Assembly: GCF_001045435.1 (NCBI RefSeq)
Contig: NZ_LFNG01000004.1
Coordinates: forward strand, 62,001-126,000
Reading direction: 5' to 3'
Source of the DNA: Chryseobacterium koreense CCUG 49689
GTDB lineage: Bacteria > Bacteroidota > Bacteroidia > Flavobacteriales > Weeksellaceae
DNA length: 64,000 nucleotides
Part shown: in pieces, positions 15,814 through 24,782 of the stretch
How the letters are laid out: each line of letters opens with the position of its first letter
How positions within the stretch are numbered: position 1 is the stretch's first letter
Translations under genes and position numbers: made by a program
Notes under the pieces: generated by a model
Told to the model about the DNA's origin: nothing
Databases searched by the model: none
What the model saw: only the letters and a program-made list of their open reading frames with translations

Positions 15814-16444
15814 TTTCGGCAATAATATTTAAAAAGCGAAGGTTTTCGGTGATTTTCAGTCTAAATTCTTGCAAATTCAAGTTTTTCAATTCGGCCACTT
15901 TTTCATACAAATCTTTCAGTTCAAAATCAGCAGAATCAGTTTCTAGGAAAATTTTTTCAATCGGGAAATCCTTCAGAAAATCCTGCAAATTTACGTTATG
16001 CAAAACAGATTTTCCAAAACTCAGGAAAAAATCGTGCTGAAGCAGATCATCGCCTATTGTTTTTCGCTTGTTGAAACCGTGCACAATCATTGGGACTTTT
16101 GATTTTTTCTTGAAATGGATCAGCTGCGAAAATCTTTTCACACAATGAATAATGATCGGTTTTCCGATTGCGTTGGCAATTGCGATTTGTCTTTCAAAAA
16201 CAGATTCCTGTAATTTTTCTTCCACATCAATTAGCCCGTCCAACCCACATTCTCCGATGGCGACGCAGTTTTTCTGTTTAGAGATTTCATTAAGCCAAGA
16301 AAACTGTTCTTCTATATTCTCTGAAATTGAATCGGGATGAATACCCGCGGAAAAGAAATGATCTGGAACGGCTTCGCCAAACCTCAGATTGTAGATTCCA
16401 AATTTATTTTCTGGTTGATGATGATGAAAATCGAAAAAATTCAT
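15794..16444 (-). CDS. tatD: TatD family metal-dependent hydrolase
   Basis: About 216 residues of the TatD TIM barrel. Metal ligands are visible as FHHH near the start, GECGLDG, HCVK and the terminal LETDS. Family members are Mg-dependent nucleases or related hydrolases; the true substrate of this shorter form is uncertain. The ATG at 16444 is preferred over the TTG two codons upstream. It is first in the tatD-tcdA-rnpA run. Confidence 0.88.
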   Translation of the reverse strand: MNFFDFHHHQPENKFGIYNLRFGEAVPDHFFSAGIHPDSISENIEEQFSWLNEISKQKNCVAIGECGLDGLIDVEEKLQESVFERQIAIANAIGKPIIIHCVKRFSQLIHFKKKSKVPMIVHGFNKRKTIGDDLLQHDFFLSFGKSVLHNVNLQDFLKDFPIEKIFLETDSADFELKDLYEKVAELKNLNLQEFRLKITENLRFLNIIAENEEKLA

Positions 16445-16539
16445 CTTCAAAAATAATTAATTCGAAATTGAAAATAATTAAACATTCGTTTTAAAATCTG
16501 TTAATTATTTCTTAACTTTATCAAAAAATAAGAGCAGCG

Positions 16540-17166
16540 ATGAAAAGGAAATTTACAGAAAAACAGATGCATATCTTGGATGTAGCGGAAAAGCTCATTG
16601 CAAAGAAAGGTTTTGATGGGACTTCCGTGCGAGATATTTCCAACCAGGCGAAAATCAATGTAGCCATGATTTCTTATTATTTTGGCTCTAAAGAAAAGAT
16701 GATGGCGTATCTCTACCGCTACCGAATCCAAAAAACGAGGGAAAGTTTTGCCGAGTTTGCAGAAGTTATTCGGGATGGCAAGCCGGAGATGCAGATGAAG
16801 GAACTGGTGAAATATGTCGTGAGCCAATTGTTTAAGTTCAATTACTTTCATGGTTTCGTCACACAGGAGATGCGCCATGACGACAGTTTGAAGCAGGACA
16901 TGATGGAGTTTTATACCACCTTTGCTACTAAAATGGAAGAGGTGATTAAAAAGGGAATTGCAAGCGGAGTTTTCTCCAACGCGCCAAAGCCGGAAGATCT
17001 TTTGTCCACCATTATCGGGACTTCTCTGTTTGTCATTAGAAATAAGAATTTTTTCAGCCACTACGTTGCCGGAAAAGACGAAAATTATCTGGAGGAAGCA
17101 GAGAAGAAAGTACTTGCAAATCTTTTGGTAACGGTTTTTTCTGTGCTTGGATTTCAGCCTCATTAA
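16540..17166 (+). CDS. TetR-family transcriptional regulator
   Basis: 208 residues. The N-terminal helix-turn-helix is seen in AEKLIAKKGFDGTSVRDIS and ISYYFGSKEKMMAYL. The remainder is a helical ligand-binding domain of no recognisable specificity. It is divergent from tatD, with about 95 bp between them, and monocistronic. Its targets cannot be inferred; it may repress itself or the tatD operon. Confidence 0.9.
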   Translation: MKRKFTEKQMHILDVAEKLIAKKGFDGTSVRDISNQAKINVAMISYYFGSKEKMMAYLYRYRIQKTRESFAEFAEVIRDGKPEMQMKELVKYVVSQLFKFNYFHGFVTQEMRHDDSLKQDMMEFYTTFATKMEEVIKKGIASGVFSNAPKPEDLLSTIIGTSLFVIRNKNFFSHYVAGKDENYLEEAEKKVLANLLVTVFSVLGFQPH

Positions 17167-17213
17167 TATTTAGTTAAATAATCATAAATAAAGGCGGATT
17201 GGCAAAAAAATTA

Positions 17214-17221
17214 TATTTTTG
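17214..17221 (+). promoter_or_regulatory. Candidate -7 box for bamD
   Basis: TATTTTTG fits TAnnTTTG and lies 40 bp upstream of the chosen bamD ATG. Confidence 0.5.
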
Positions 17222-17260
17222 CAAACTGAACCGCAGAGATTGCTCTGCTTTTACCGATTT

Positions 17261-18193
17261 ATGAAAAAGATACTGTTTGTTCTACTGTCTATATTCCTGT
17301 TTTCCGGTTGTCAATCGCTTCAAGACAAAGCGATGAAAAGTGCTGATAAAGACTTCATCCTGAAGGTGGCCAATGAAAAATTCGAAAAGAAGAAGTGGCG
17401 GGATGCGATTACGCTTTATGAAAGGCTTTCAAACCTAGTAGCCGGAACAGATGATGCTCCAAACGTGGTTTACAATTCTGCGTATGCCAATTACTATGAC
17501 AAAAACTACAAATTGGCAGGACATCAGTTCAAAAATTTTTCGGTGACTTTCCCACAAGACAGCCGAGTGGAAGAAGCAGCCTACATGTCTGCACTGTGCT
17601 ATTACCAAGGATCCATGGATTATAACCTGGATCAAACCAGCACGAACTCCGCAATCAATGAGCTGCAAAACTTTATCAATACCTATCCGAATTCTGAAAG
17701 GAGCAAAAACATCAATGAACTGATTGACGAGCTGAGCTACAAACTCGAATTTAAAGCTTATGAAAATGCACGTCAGTACTACAAAATGGCTGATTACAGA
17801 GCGGCAAGCGTAGCGCTGGAAAATGTTTTGGAAGATTTTCCGAGCACGAAATTGAGACCCAAAATTTATGATTTCATTTTGAAGTCAAAATACGAGCTTG
17901 CAGTGAATTCCGTGTATGACCTGAAAAAAGACCGTATAGAGAGCGCATTGGCTTTTACGAAGCAGGTTGAAAGAGAAGTTCCAAATTCTGAAAACGCAAA
18001 AACGGCTGCCGATTTGCAAGCAAAGCTTCTAAAGGAAAAAGAAAACTTCTTGGTCTTGGAGAAAAAAGTGGAGGCCAGAAAACAGGAACTCCTGGAAAAA
18101 CAGAAAGAGGCCGAATTGAAACAGCATTATGAGAAGGAAAAGGAAATTGCGGAGAAATTAAAAGCAGACAGCCTGAAACTGACTCGCCCGTAA
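17261..18193 (+). CDS. bamD: Outer-membrane assembly lipoprotein BamD
   Basis: 310 residues. The lipoprotein signal ends LFSGC with Cys17 lipidated. TPR-type repeats follow (KKWRDAITLYERL, NYKLAGHQFKNF, EAAYMSALCYYQ, ADYRAASVALENVL), the BamD/YfiO layout, and then a long charged C-terminal coiled coil (about residues 260-310). BamD feeds outer-membrane proteins to BamA. The ATG at 17261 gives a proper signal peptide, whereas a start at 17219 would put it in the promoter region. It is followed by rpoZ. Confidence 0.93.
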   Translation: MKKILFVLLSIFLFSGCQSLQDKAMKSADKDFILKVANEKFEKKKWRDAITLYERLSNLVAGTDDAPNVVYNSAYANYYDKNYKLAGHQFKNFSVTFPQDSRVEEAAYMSALCYYQGSMDYNLDQTSTNSAINELQNFINTYPNSERSKNINELIDELSYKLEFKAYENARQYYKMADYRAASVALENVLEDFPSTKLRPKIYDFILKSKYELAVNSVYDLKKDRIESALAFTKQVEREVPNSENAKTAADLQAKLLKEKENFLVLEKKVEARKQELLEKQKEAELKQHYEKEKEIAEKLKADSLKLTRP

Positions 18194-18217
18194 CTTTCTT
18201 ACCAAAAAAATAAAGTG

Positions 18218-18225
18218 TATATTTG
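18218..18225 (+). promoter_or_regulatory. Candidate -7 box for rpoZ
   Basis: TATATTTG fits TAnnTTTG and lies 30 bp upstream of the rpoZ ATG. Confidence 0.5.
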
Positions 18226-18254
18226 CACACTCAAAACTTAACAAAGAACTGAAA

Positions 18255-18584
18255 ATGAGCGTAAAAGATTCTAAAGCCGAATTAACCACCATCACTTATG
18301 ACCGAGACAAAATCGAAGAAAAAGTGGATTCAATCTATGAAGCCATTGTGATTATGGGTAAAAGAGCGGAGCAGATCAATGCAGAGATCCGTGCTGAGCT
18401 TCATAATAAACTGGACGAATTTGCAGTTCACAATTCTACGTTGGAAGAGGTTTTTGAAAACAGAGAGCAAATCGAGATTTCAAAACATTACGAAAAACTT
18501 CCAAAACCTACATCGATCGCTATTCAGGAATGGCTTGATGACGAAATCTATTTCAGAAACACAAATGCTGAATCAGAAAATTAA
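18255..18584 (+). CDS. rpoZ: RNA polymerase omega subunit (Rpb6-like, Bacteroidota type)
   Basis: 109 residues. YEAIVIMGKRAEQINAEI corresponds to the conserved omega/Rpb6 helix that clamps the beta' subunit. The C-terminal extension (PTSIAIQEWLDDEIYF) is typical of the Bacteroidota form. It supports assembly and stability of RNA polymerase. It follows bamD and precedes coaBC, an order often seen in this class as I recall. Confidence 0.88.
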   Translation: MSVKDSKAELTTITYDRDKIEEKVDSIYEAIVIMGKRAEQINAEIRAELHNKLDEFAVHNSTLEEVFENREQIEISKHYEKLPKPTSIAIQEWLDDEIYFRNTNAESEN

Positions 18585-18605
18585 TTATTTATTTTCTTAA
18601 TTATT

Positions 18606-18639
18606 AAAAAAGTCTCAGGAATACTTTCTGGGACTTTTT
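18606..18639 (+). terminator. Terminator behind rpoZ
   Basis: AAAAAAGTCTCAG pairs with CTGGGACTTTTT around a short loop, with a T tract. Confidence 0.8.
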
Positions 18640-18705
18640 CGTTGCTGCGGAATTCGGGCATTTCTAAAAATTTAAGTAAATTCGTTTCGCCTAAAAAATC
18701 ATCCA

Positions 18706-19911
18706 ATGACACTTCAGGGAAAAAGAATCATCATCTGCATTTCCGGTGGAATCGCTGCATACAAAATCAATTTCCTGATCAGGGATCTGATTAAAAAAGG
18801 AGCAGAAGTTCAAGTCCTCATGACGCCTTCTGCAACAGATTTCATCTCTAAATTGACGCTTTCCACACTTTCGAAGAAACCGGTTTTTTCAGATTTTTAT
18901 TCCGAAAACGGAACCTGGAATAATCATGTGGAATTGGCACTTTGGGCAGACTTGATCCTAATGGCGCCTTGCACTGCAAATACTTTGGCAAAAATGGTTC
19001 ACGGACTGTGCGACAATTTGGTTTTGGCGACCTATATGTCTGCAAAATGTCCAGTGTTGATCGCACCTGCGATGGATTTGGATATGTATCAACATCCATC
19101 CACGAAACAGAATTTGGAGCTAGCCGAAGATTTCGGCCATTTCATCATTCCTGCAGAAACGGGCGAACTCGCAAGTGGACTCGTCGGACAGGGAAGAATG
19201 GCAGAACCGGAAACCATTTTAAATCATATTGAGACATTTTTTAGTTCAAATAAGCATCGCAAAACACTTGAAGGAAAAACAGTTCTGATCACAGCTGGAC
19301 CCACCTACGAAGCGATCGACCCGGTGCGGTTTATCGGGAACCATTCATCTGGGAAAATGGGTTTTGCTTTGGCTGCAGAAGCCTCAAAAAGAGGGGCCAA
19401 AGTGATTCTGATTTCTGGCCCGACTTCTCAAAAAATCGAAGACTCCAACATTGAAATCCATAAAGTGACTTCAGCAAAAGAGATGTTTGATGAGGTTTTT
19501 AAGTATTATGAAAAGGTGGACATCGCGATTGCAAGTGCCGCAGTCGCAGATTATGCGCCAAAGGAAGCGGCCAAAGAAAAAATCAAAAAAGTTGAAAATT
19601 CGCTGACCATTGAACTGATCAAAAATCCGGATATCCTAAAAACGATGGGTGAAAGGAAGGCGAAACAGTTTTTGGTCGGATTCGCCTTGGAAACCGAAAA
19701 TGAGGACGAAAACGCAAAATCAAAACTGGTCAAGAAAAACTTGGACATGATCGTGCTGAATTCACTTCGTGATGAAGGCGCAGGTTTTAGGAATGACACC
19801 AATAAGATCAAGATCCTCACCAAGAATAAAAATTCAGAATTTCCTTTAAAGTCCAAAAATGAGGTGGCCAAAGACATTTTAAATTTCATGGAAAGCCAGA
19901 TTCTGAAATAA
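18706..19911 (+). CDS. coaBC: Bifunctional CoaBC (PPC decarboxylase / PPC synthetase)
   Basis: 401 residues. The N-terminal flavoprotein part (to about 185) shows CISGGIAAYK, HVELALWAD, MAPCTANTLAKM and IAPAMDLDMY. The C-terminal ligase part begins at KTVLITAGPTYEAIDPVRFI and contains NHSSGKMG and IASAAVADYAP. Together they turn phosphopantothenate and cysteine into phosphopantetheine, two steps of CoA synthesis. It is followed by the DUF4835 gene, a common pairing in Bacteroidota. Confidence 0.95.
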   Translation: MTLQGKRIIICISGGIAAYKINFLIRDLIKKGAEVQVLMTPSATDFISKLTLSTLSKKPVFSDFYSENGTWNNHVELALWADLILMAPCTANTLAKMVHGLCDNLVLATYMSAKCPVLIAPAMDLDMYQHPSTKQNLELAEDFGHFIIPAETGELASGLVGQGRMAEPETILNHIETFFSSNKHRKTLEGKTVLITAGPTYEAIDPVRFIGNHSSGKMGFALAAEASKRGAKVILISGPTSQKIEDSNIEIHKVTSAKEMFDEVFKYYEKVDIAIASAAVADYAPKEAAKEKIKKVENSLTIELIKNPDILKTMGERKAKQFLVGFALETENEDENAKSKLVKKNLDMIVLNSLRDEGAGFRNDTNKIKILTKNKNSEFPLKSKNEVAKDILNFMESQILK

Positions 19912-19948
19912 TATTGCTAAATTTCCGTTCTCAAATTTTAAGTTAAAA

Positions 19949-20854
19949 ATGAAGAAAATCCTCACCATATTCATCCTTGTTTTCACCTTTAACGCCAGTT
20001 TTTCTCAGGAACTTTTGGCAACTGTGCAAATCAACTCGCAACAAATTGCCGGAAGTAATACTCAAGTTTTCAGAACGCTCGAAAAAAGTCTCCGGGATTT
20101 CATCAACAATACCAGTTGGTCAGGAAAAAAGATGCAGAACTTCGAGAAGATCAAATGCAATTTTGCAATCGTTATCAGCGAAAGAAGCGGGAGCAATGGT
20201 TTCAAGGGAAGCATTGTGGTGCAGGCGGTTCGTCCCGTGTTTGGAACGACCTATGAAAGTCCGCTAATCAATATCAATGATACCAATTTTTCCTTTGAAT
20301 ACACCGAAAATGAAAATCTGGTTTTCAACGAAAGGCAATTTTCCGGGAAGAATTTGATTGATGTCATCAGTTTTTATGTGTACACGATTTTGGGTTATGA
20401 TGGCGATAGCTTTAAGGTTCGTGGCGGACAAGAATATTTCGAAAAAGCACTTAAAATCTCCAACAATTCCCAAAATCAAAATTTCGCGGGTTGGTCTGTG
20501 ATGGAAGGCACTAAAACTCGCGGAGCGTTGATCGACAATTTGATGAAACCTGAGCAGGCAACATTGCGAAACCTTTATTATACTTATCACAGAGCGGGAT
20601 TAGACAATCTCGGGAAGCAGGACCAGTCATCAGCAAAACGAATTATTTTCGATGCTTTGATGCAGCTGAAAACCTACGAAAACAGCTTCCAGATGAATTA
20701 CCCAATCAATCTTTTCATCGACACCAAAAAACAGGAAATCTTCGATATTTTCAACAACGGAAATAATGCCGGTGTAAATATGTCTGACCTGAAGGCATTG
20801 TTCGTCACGTTTGCTCCGAAAGATATCGATAGCAAATGGAATAAATGGAAATAG
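19949..20854 (+). CDS. DUF4835 family secreted protein
   Basis: 301 residues with a signal peptide ending near residue 20 (ASFSQE). ELLATVQINSQQIAGSNTQ and the FRTLEKSLRDFINNTSW region are typical of DUF4835, a Bacteroidota family of unknown function usually beside coaBC. No membrane anchor is seen; it is likely periplasmic or outer-membrane associated. The inverted repeat of the four-helix-bundle element begins 3 bp after its stop. Confidence 0.85.
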   Translation: MKKILTIFILVFTFNASFSQELLATVQINSQQIAGSNTQVFRTLEKSLRDFINNTSWSGKKMQNFEKIKCNFAIVISERSGSNGFKGSIVVQAVRPVFGTTYESPLININDTNFSFEYTENENLVFNERQFSGKNLIDVISFYVYTILGYDGDSFKVRGGQEYFEKALKISNNSQNQNFAGWSVMEGTKTRGALIDNLMKPEQATLRNLYYTYHRAGLDNLGKQDQSSAKRIIFDALMQLKTYENSFQMNYPINLFIDTKKQEIFDIFNNGNNAGVNMSDLKALFVTFAPKDIDSKWNKWK

Positions 20855-20857
20855 TCA

Positions 20858-21440
20858 GAAGTACGAAGTACGAAATTTGAATTACGAAGTATTAGTTTTT
20901 AATCAAAAAGACAATATTTATGGAGAAGCCATTTGATTTGAAGCTTAGAACCAAAGAATTCAGCCTTGATGCCCTCAGTTTAATTGAAAAATTACCTAGT
21001 GACAGGACTTTCAACATTATTCATAATCAATTAGGAAGAGCTGCGCTTTCGGTCGGTGCTAATTTTCGTGTTGTTTCCAGGACAAAATCCACCAGTGATT
21101 ACATTAACAAACTAAAAATTGTTGAGGAAGAATGTGATGAATGTCTGTTTTTCTTAGAAATACTCCAAATAAAATTACCCAATGAAGCTGAAAAAATCAA
21201 AGCACTTTGGAATGAAGGAAATGAAATTCTTTCCATAGTAGTTTCAATGATATTAAAAAAAAGAAATTTGAAGTAATTCCACAGTTCCAGTTTCAAAACT
21301 ATTTTCATAATTTGCACGTAGCGGTAGGCGGACAGGTTCGGTTTTTCTAATTTTGTATTTCCGATTTTTGCTACATTATTATCGTATTTCTAATTTCGTA
21401 TTTCGTATTTTTACAGCATTAATCTCGTAATTCGTACTTC
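20858..21440. mobile_element. Four-helix-bundle element with inverted arms, between the DUF4835 gene and recN
   Basis: The outer arms 20858-20877 and 21421-21440 are 20-nt inverted repeats with two mismatches. Inside them, further TACGAA/TTCGTA sub-repeats occur on both sides (left to about 20890, right from about 21380). The only gene between is the four-helix-bundle gene at 20920. The right arm ends 5 bp before the recN ATG. The design recalls intervening sequences of 23S rRNA, in which a long stem holds a four-helix-bundle ORF. Mobility is inference. Confidence 0.65.
20920..21276 (+). CDS. Four-helix-bundle protein (S23/IVP family)
   Basis: 118 residues, all helical. LRTKEFSLDALSLIEKLP, IIHNQLGRAALSVGANF and NKLKIVEEECDECLFFLEIL match the pattern of the S23/intervening-sequence protein family, small four-helix bundles that form pentamers and are often encoded inside structured insertions. 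Molecular function is not settled. It lies alone inside inverted repeats between two unrelated genes. Confidence 0.85.
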   Translation: MEKPFDLKLRTKEFSLDALSLIEKLPSDRTFNIIHNQLGRAALSVGANFRVVSRTKSTSDYINKLKIVEEECDECLFFLEILQIKLPNEAEKIKALWNEGNEILSIVVSMILKKRNLK

Positions 21441-21445
21441 AAAAA

Positions 21446-23095
21446 ATGCTTTCCAGGATTTTCATTCAAAATTTTGCGCTAATCGATTCCCTTGAAATTA
21501 CTTTAAACAAAGGTTTACAGGTAATTACCGGAGAAACGGGTGCGGGAAAATCCATTATTCTTGGCGCTTTGCGATTGATTTTGGGCGAAAGAGCCGACTC
21601 GAAATTCATCCAGAATTCTGAAACTAAAAGTATCGTTGAAGCCGAATTCCATCTGAATGATGGTTTTAAAAATTTCTTTGAAGAAAATGATTTGGATTTT
21701 GAAAAACACACGGTCATTCGAAGAGAAATTCTTCCGACCGGGAAATCCAGAGCATTTGTGAATGACGTTCCTACAACGCTGGATACGCTCAAAAACCTCT
21801 CGTCACAGCTTATCGATATTCATTCGCAGTTTGAATCTTCTCACTTATTTGAGGAAGAATACCAGTTCAAAATTATCGACGGACTTTCGGCCAATAAGAA
21901 GTTAATTCTTGATTATCAAAAGGAATTTGCCGAATACAAGAAGCTTCAGAAAGATTTGAGAGATTTAAAAAAACAACTTTCGGAGGGGAACAAAGAAAGC
22001 GATTACAAATCTTTTTTGCTGAATGAACTTCTGGAAGCCAATCTGGATGAAGTTGATCTGGAGGATTTGCAGAATTCCATCAACAAAAATGAAAATGCCG
22101 AAGCGATTACCGAAAACCTTTCGCAGATTTTTGCCAAACTCGATCGGGAAGAAATTGGAATGCTCGATTCTTTTAACGAAATAAAAAGCAAACTGTCGAA
22201 AGTTGCTTCACTTTCACATGAGTTTTCTTTGCTGAATCAAAGATTAGAAGAAAATTTCCTGGAGTTTAAGGACATTATTTTCGAACTTCAAAACGAATCC
22301 GAAAAAATTGAAACCAACCCGGAAGTCCTGTTTGAGTTGAACGCGAAATTGAATAGAATCAATTCATTATTTTTGAAGCATCAAGCAAAATCAATCAGTG
22401 AATTGAAAGAAATTCGCGACCAACTTTCCGGTGAGCAAAGTGGTTTTGCAGAGTTGGAGCATTACATTTCAGAGATTGAAAAAAAGATTTCAGATTCGGA
22501 AAAACTTTTAGAAAGAGATGCTGCCGAGCTTTCAAAAAACAGAAAGAAATCGATTCCAATTTTCATCAAAAAAACCGAGACCTTATTAAAGCAACTCGGC
22601 CTCGAAAAAGCAAAAATTGAAGTGGAACTTTCCGATACGGCGGTGTTCAACGATTTTGGAAAAGAGCAGATCCAACTTTTATTTCAAGCGAATTCTGGAT
22701 TTCCGTTAAAGCCTATTCAAACTGCGATTTCTGGTGGAGAAAGGTCAAGAGTAATGCTTTCCATCAAAAAGTTGATGGCCGAAAATGCGGAACTTCCAAC
22801 TTTAATCCTGGACGAAATCGACACCGGCGTTTCAGGAAAAGTGGCCCAGGAAATGGGAAATGTGATGCAGGAAATGGCTAAAGACATGCAGCTCATCGTC
22901 ATCACCCATCTCGCTCAAGTTGCTGCAAAAGGCGACAATAACTACAAAGTTCTGAAAGAAGATGTTTCCGGAAGAACACAATCTACCATTATTCCTTTAA
23001 ATCATAAAGAAAAGCTCGAAGAGATCGCGCAGCTTCTTTCAGGCTCCAAAATCACCGATGCCGCGCTGAAGCAGGCAGAAGAGTTGATGAAGTGA
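21446..23095 (+). CDS. recN: DNA repair protein RecN
   Basis: 549 residues, an SMC-like ATPase. Walker A GETGAGKS lies near residue 27-34, with coiled-coil arms through the middle (about 150-370), the signature SGGERSRV near 430 and Walker B LILDEIDTGVSG. It acts in double-strand break repair, holding broken ends. Its 5' leader is occupied by the right arm of the four-helix-bundle element, so transcription or translation may be affected by that hairpin. Confidence 0.95.
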   Translation: MLSRIFIQNFALIDSLEITLNKGLQVITGETGAGKSIILGALRLILGERADSKFIQNSETKSIVEAEFHLNDGFKNFFEENDLDFEKHTVIRREILPTGKSRAFVNDVPTTLDTLKNLSSQLIDIHSQFESSHLFEEEYQFKIIDGLSANKKLILDYQKEFAEYKKLQKDLRDLKKQLSEGNKESDYKSFLLNELLEANLDEVDLEDLQNSINKNENAEAITENLSQIFAKLDREEIGMLDSFNEIKSKLSKVASLSHEFSLLNQRLEENFLEFKDIIFELQNESEKIETNPEVLFELNAKLNRINSLFLKHQAKSISELKEIRDQLSGEQSGFAELEHYISEIEKKISDSEKLLERDAAELSKNRKKSIPIFIKKTETLLKQLGLEKAKIEVELSDTAVFNDFGKEQIQLLFQANSGFPLKPIQTAISGGERSRVMLSIKKLMAENAELPTLILDEIDTGVSGKVAQEMGNVMQEMAKDMQLIVITHLAQVAAKGDNNYKVLKEDVSGRTQSTIIPLNHKEKLEEIAQLLSGSKITDAALKQAEELMK

Positions 23096-23217
23096 TTTGG
23101 TCGGGGTGATTGAAACTAATACCGCCATTGCCATAATTTGATGGTATTCATCGTTCATCCCAATTCTCCAATTGCTCTTACTCACCTACTACAAAAACAA
23201 ACCCGCTTTAAAATAGA

Positions 23218-24600
23218 TTAAACCATATCCTCCGGTTTCACCCATTCGTCAAACTGTTCGGCAGTGAGCAAACCGAGTTTAACCGCTTCCTCCTTCAAGG
23301 TTGTTCCGTTTTTATGGGCGGTTTTTGCAATTTTCGCTGCGTTTTCATAACCGATGTGCGTGTTTAAAGCGGTGACCAGCATCAGAGATTGATCCACCAA
23401 TTCTTTGATTCTAGGTTCATTGGCTTCAATTCCGATGGCGCAGTGGTCATTAAACGAAATACAGGCATCCCCCAAAAGTTGGGCGGACTGCAAAAAATTG
23501 TAAGCCATTACGGGTTTAAAGACATTCAGCTCATAATTTCCCTGAGTTCCGGCAAAAGAAATGGTGGTGTCGTTTCCTAAAACCTGCGCACAAACCATCG
23601 TCAGTGCTTCATTTTGGGTAGGGTTTACTTTTCCGGGCATGATCGAAGAGCCGGGTTCATTTTCAGGAATAAAGATTTCGCCGATTCCACTTCTGGGTCC
23701 GGAAGCGAGGAGACGGATATCCTGCGCGATTTTGTAGAGTGAAACCGCCAGTTGTTTCAGTGCGCCGTGCGTTTCCACAATCGCATCATGTGCTGCGAGT
23801 GCTTCGAATTTGTTTTGGGCTGTAACGAAAGGAAGTCCGGTGAATTTTGCGATGTATTCCGCAACTTTCATGTCGTAACCTTTTGGGGTGTTTAATCCTG
23901 TTCCGACTGCGGTTCCACCCAAAGCAAGTTCTGAAAGATGAGGTAAAGTATTCTTTATCGCCTTCACCGAAAAATTTAGTTGAGCAACATAGCCTGAAAA
24001 CTCCTGACCTAAAGTCAGAGGTGTCGCATCCATTAAATGTGTTCTCCCGATTTTGACGATATTCTGAAATTTTCGTGATTTTTCATGGAGGGTGTCTCTT
24101 AATTTTTCCACTGCGGGAATCGTGTGTTCCACTACTTTTTTGTAGGCTGCGATGTGCATCGCGGTCGGGAAAGTGTCATTGGAACTTTGGGATTTGTTCA
24201 CGTCGTCATTGGGGTGGATTTCTGATTTTTCGCCCAGTTTTCCGCCGTTGTTCACATGTGCTTTGTTGGAAATCACCTCGTTCATGTTCATATTGCTTTG
24301 GGTTCCGCTTCCGGTTTGCCAAATCACGAGCGGAAACTGGCCGTTGAGTTTACCTTGAAGGATTTCTTCGCAAACTTTGGCGATCATATCTCTTTTCACG
24401 GAAGGCAAAACGCCCAAATCGGCATTGGCAAATACGGCTGCTTTTTTCAGAATTGCAAATGCTTCAATGATTTCATGCGGCATGCTTGCTTCGGGACCGA
24501 TTTTGAAATTGTTTCTTGATCGCTCGGTTTGTGCGCCCCAAAACTGATCTGCAGGAACCTGCACTTCTCCCATAGTGTCGTGTTCTGTTCGGTAGTTCAT
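23218..24600 (-). CDS. fumC: Class II fumarate hydratase
   Basis: 460 residues of the fumarase/aspartase fold. The signature [15 protein letters not shown] is intact, and [17 protein letters not shown] and [16 protein letters not shown] supply the other active-site regions. It hydrates fumarate to malate in the TCA cycle without metal or Fe-S. It is about 1.7 kb from an unrelated class I fumarase at 26297. The direction is away from the ATPase gene upstream, with 182 bp between. Confidence 0.96.
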   Translation of the reverse strand: MNYRTEHDTMGEVQVPADQFWGAQTERSRNNFKIGPEASMPHEIIEAFAILKKAAVFANADLGVLPSVKRDMIAKVCEEILQGKLNGQFPLVIWQTGSGTQSNMNMNEVISNKAHVNNGGKLGEKSEIHPNDDVNKSQSSNDTFPTAMHIAAYKKVVEHTIPAVEKLRDTLHEKSRKFQNIVKIGRTHLMDATPLTLGQEFSGYVAQLNFSVKAIKNTLPHLSELALGGTAVGTGLNTPKGYDMKVAEYIAKFTGLPFVTAQNKFEALAAHDAIVETHGALKQLAVSLYKIAQDIRLLASGPRSGIGEIFIPENEPGSSIMPGKVNPTQNEALTMVCAQVLGNDTTISFAGTQGNYELNVFKPVMAYNFLQSAQLLGDACISFNDHCAIGIEANEPRIKELVDQSLMLVTALNTHIGYENAAKIAKTAHKNGTTLKEEAVKLGLLTAEQFDEWVKPEDMV

Positions 24601-24678
24601 TGCTTTGTGATTTTTTATAAAGTTAATGAATTCTGATTTAATCTGATGTTAATTCTGATTTTTCTACTGAAGAATTTC

Positions 24679-24734
24679 CAATTTACATAAAAAATTTCTT
24701 CAATCTACATAGAATTTTTTTTCAATCCACATTG
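24679..24734. repeat. Left array of 22-nt repeats next to the DUF4143 ATPase
   Basis: Three units begin at 24679, 24701 and 24723, spaced exactly 22 nt. Cores are CAATTTACATAA, CAATCTACATAG and CAATCCACATTG. The units are head-to-tail with no spacers and run in the same direction as the array on the other side of the gene (25977-26056). Confidence 0.85.
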
Positions 24735-24782
24735 GTGAATCTCTCGCGTAATGTCTTTGTTTATAGGATTTTGCAATCTTGC

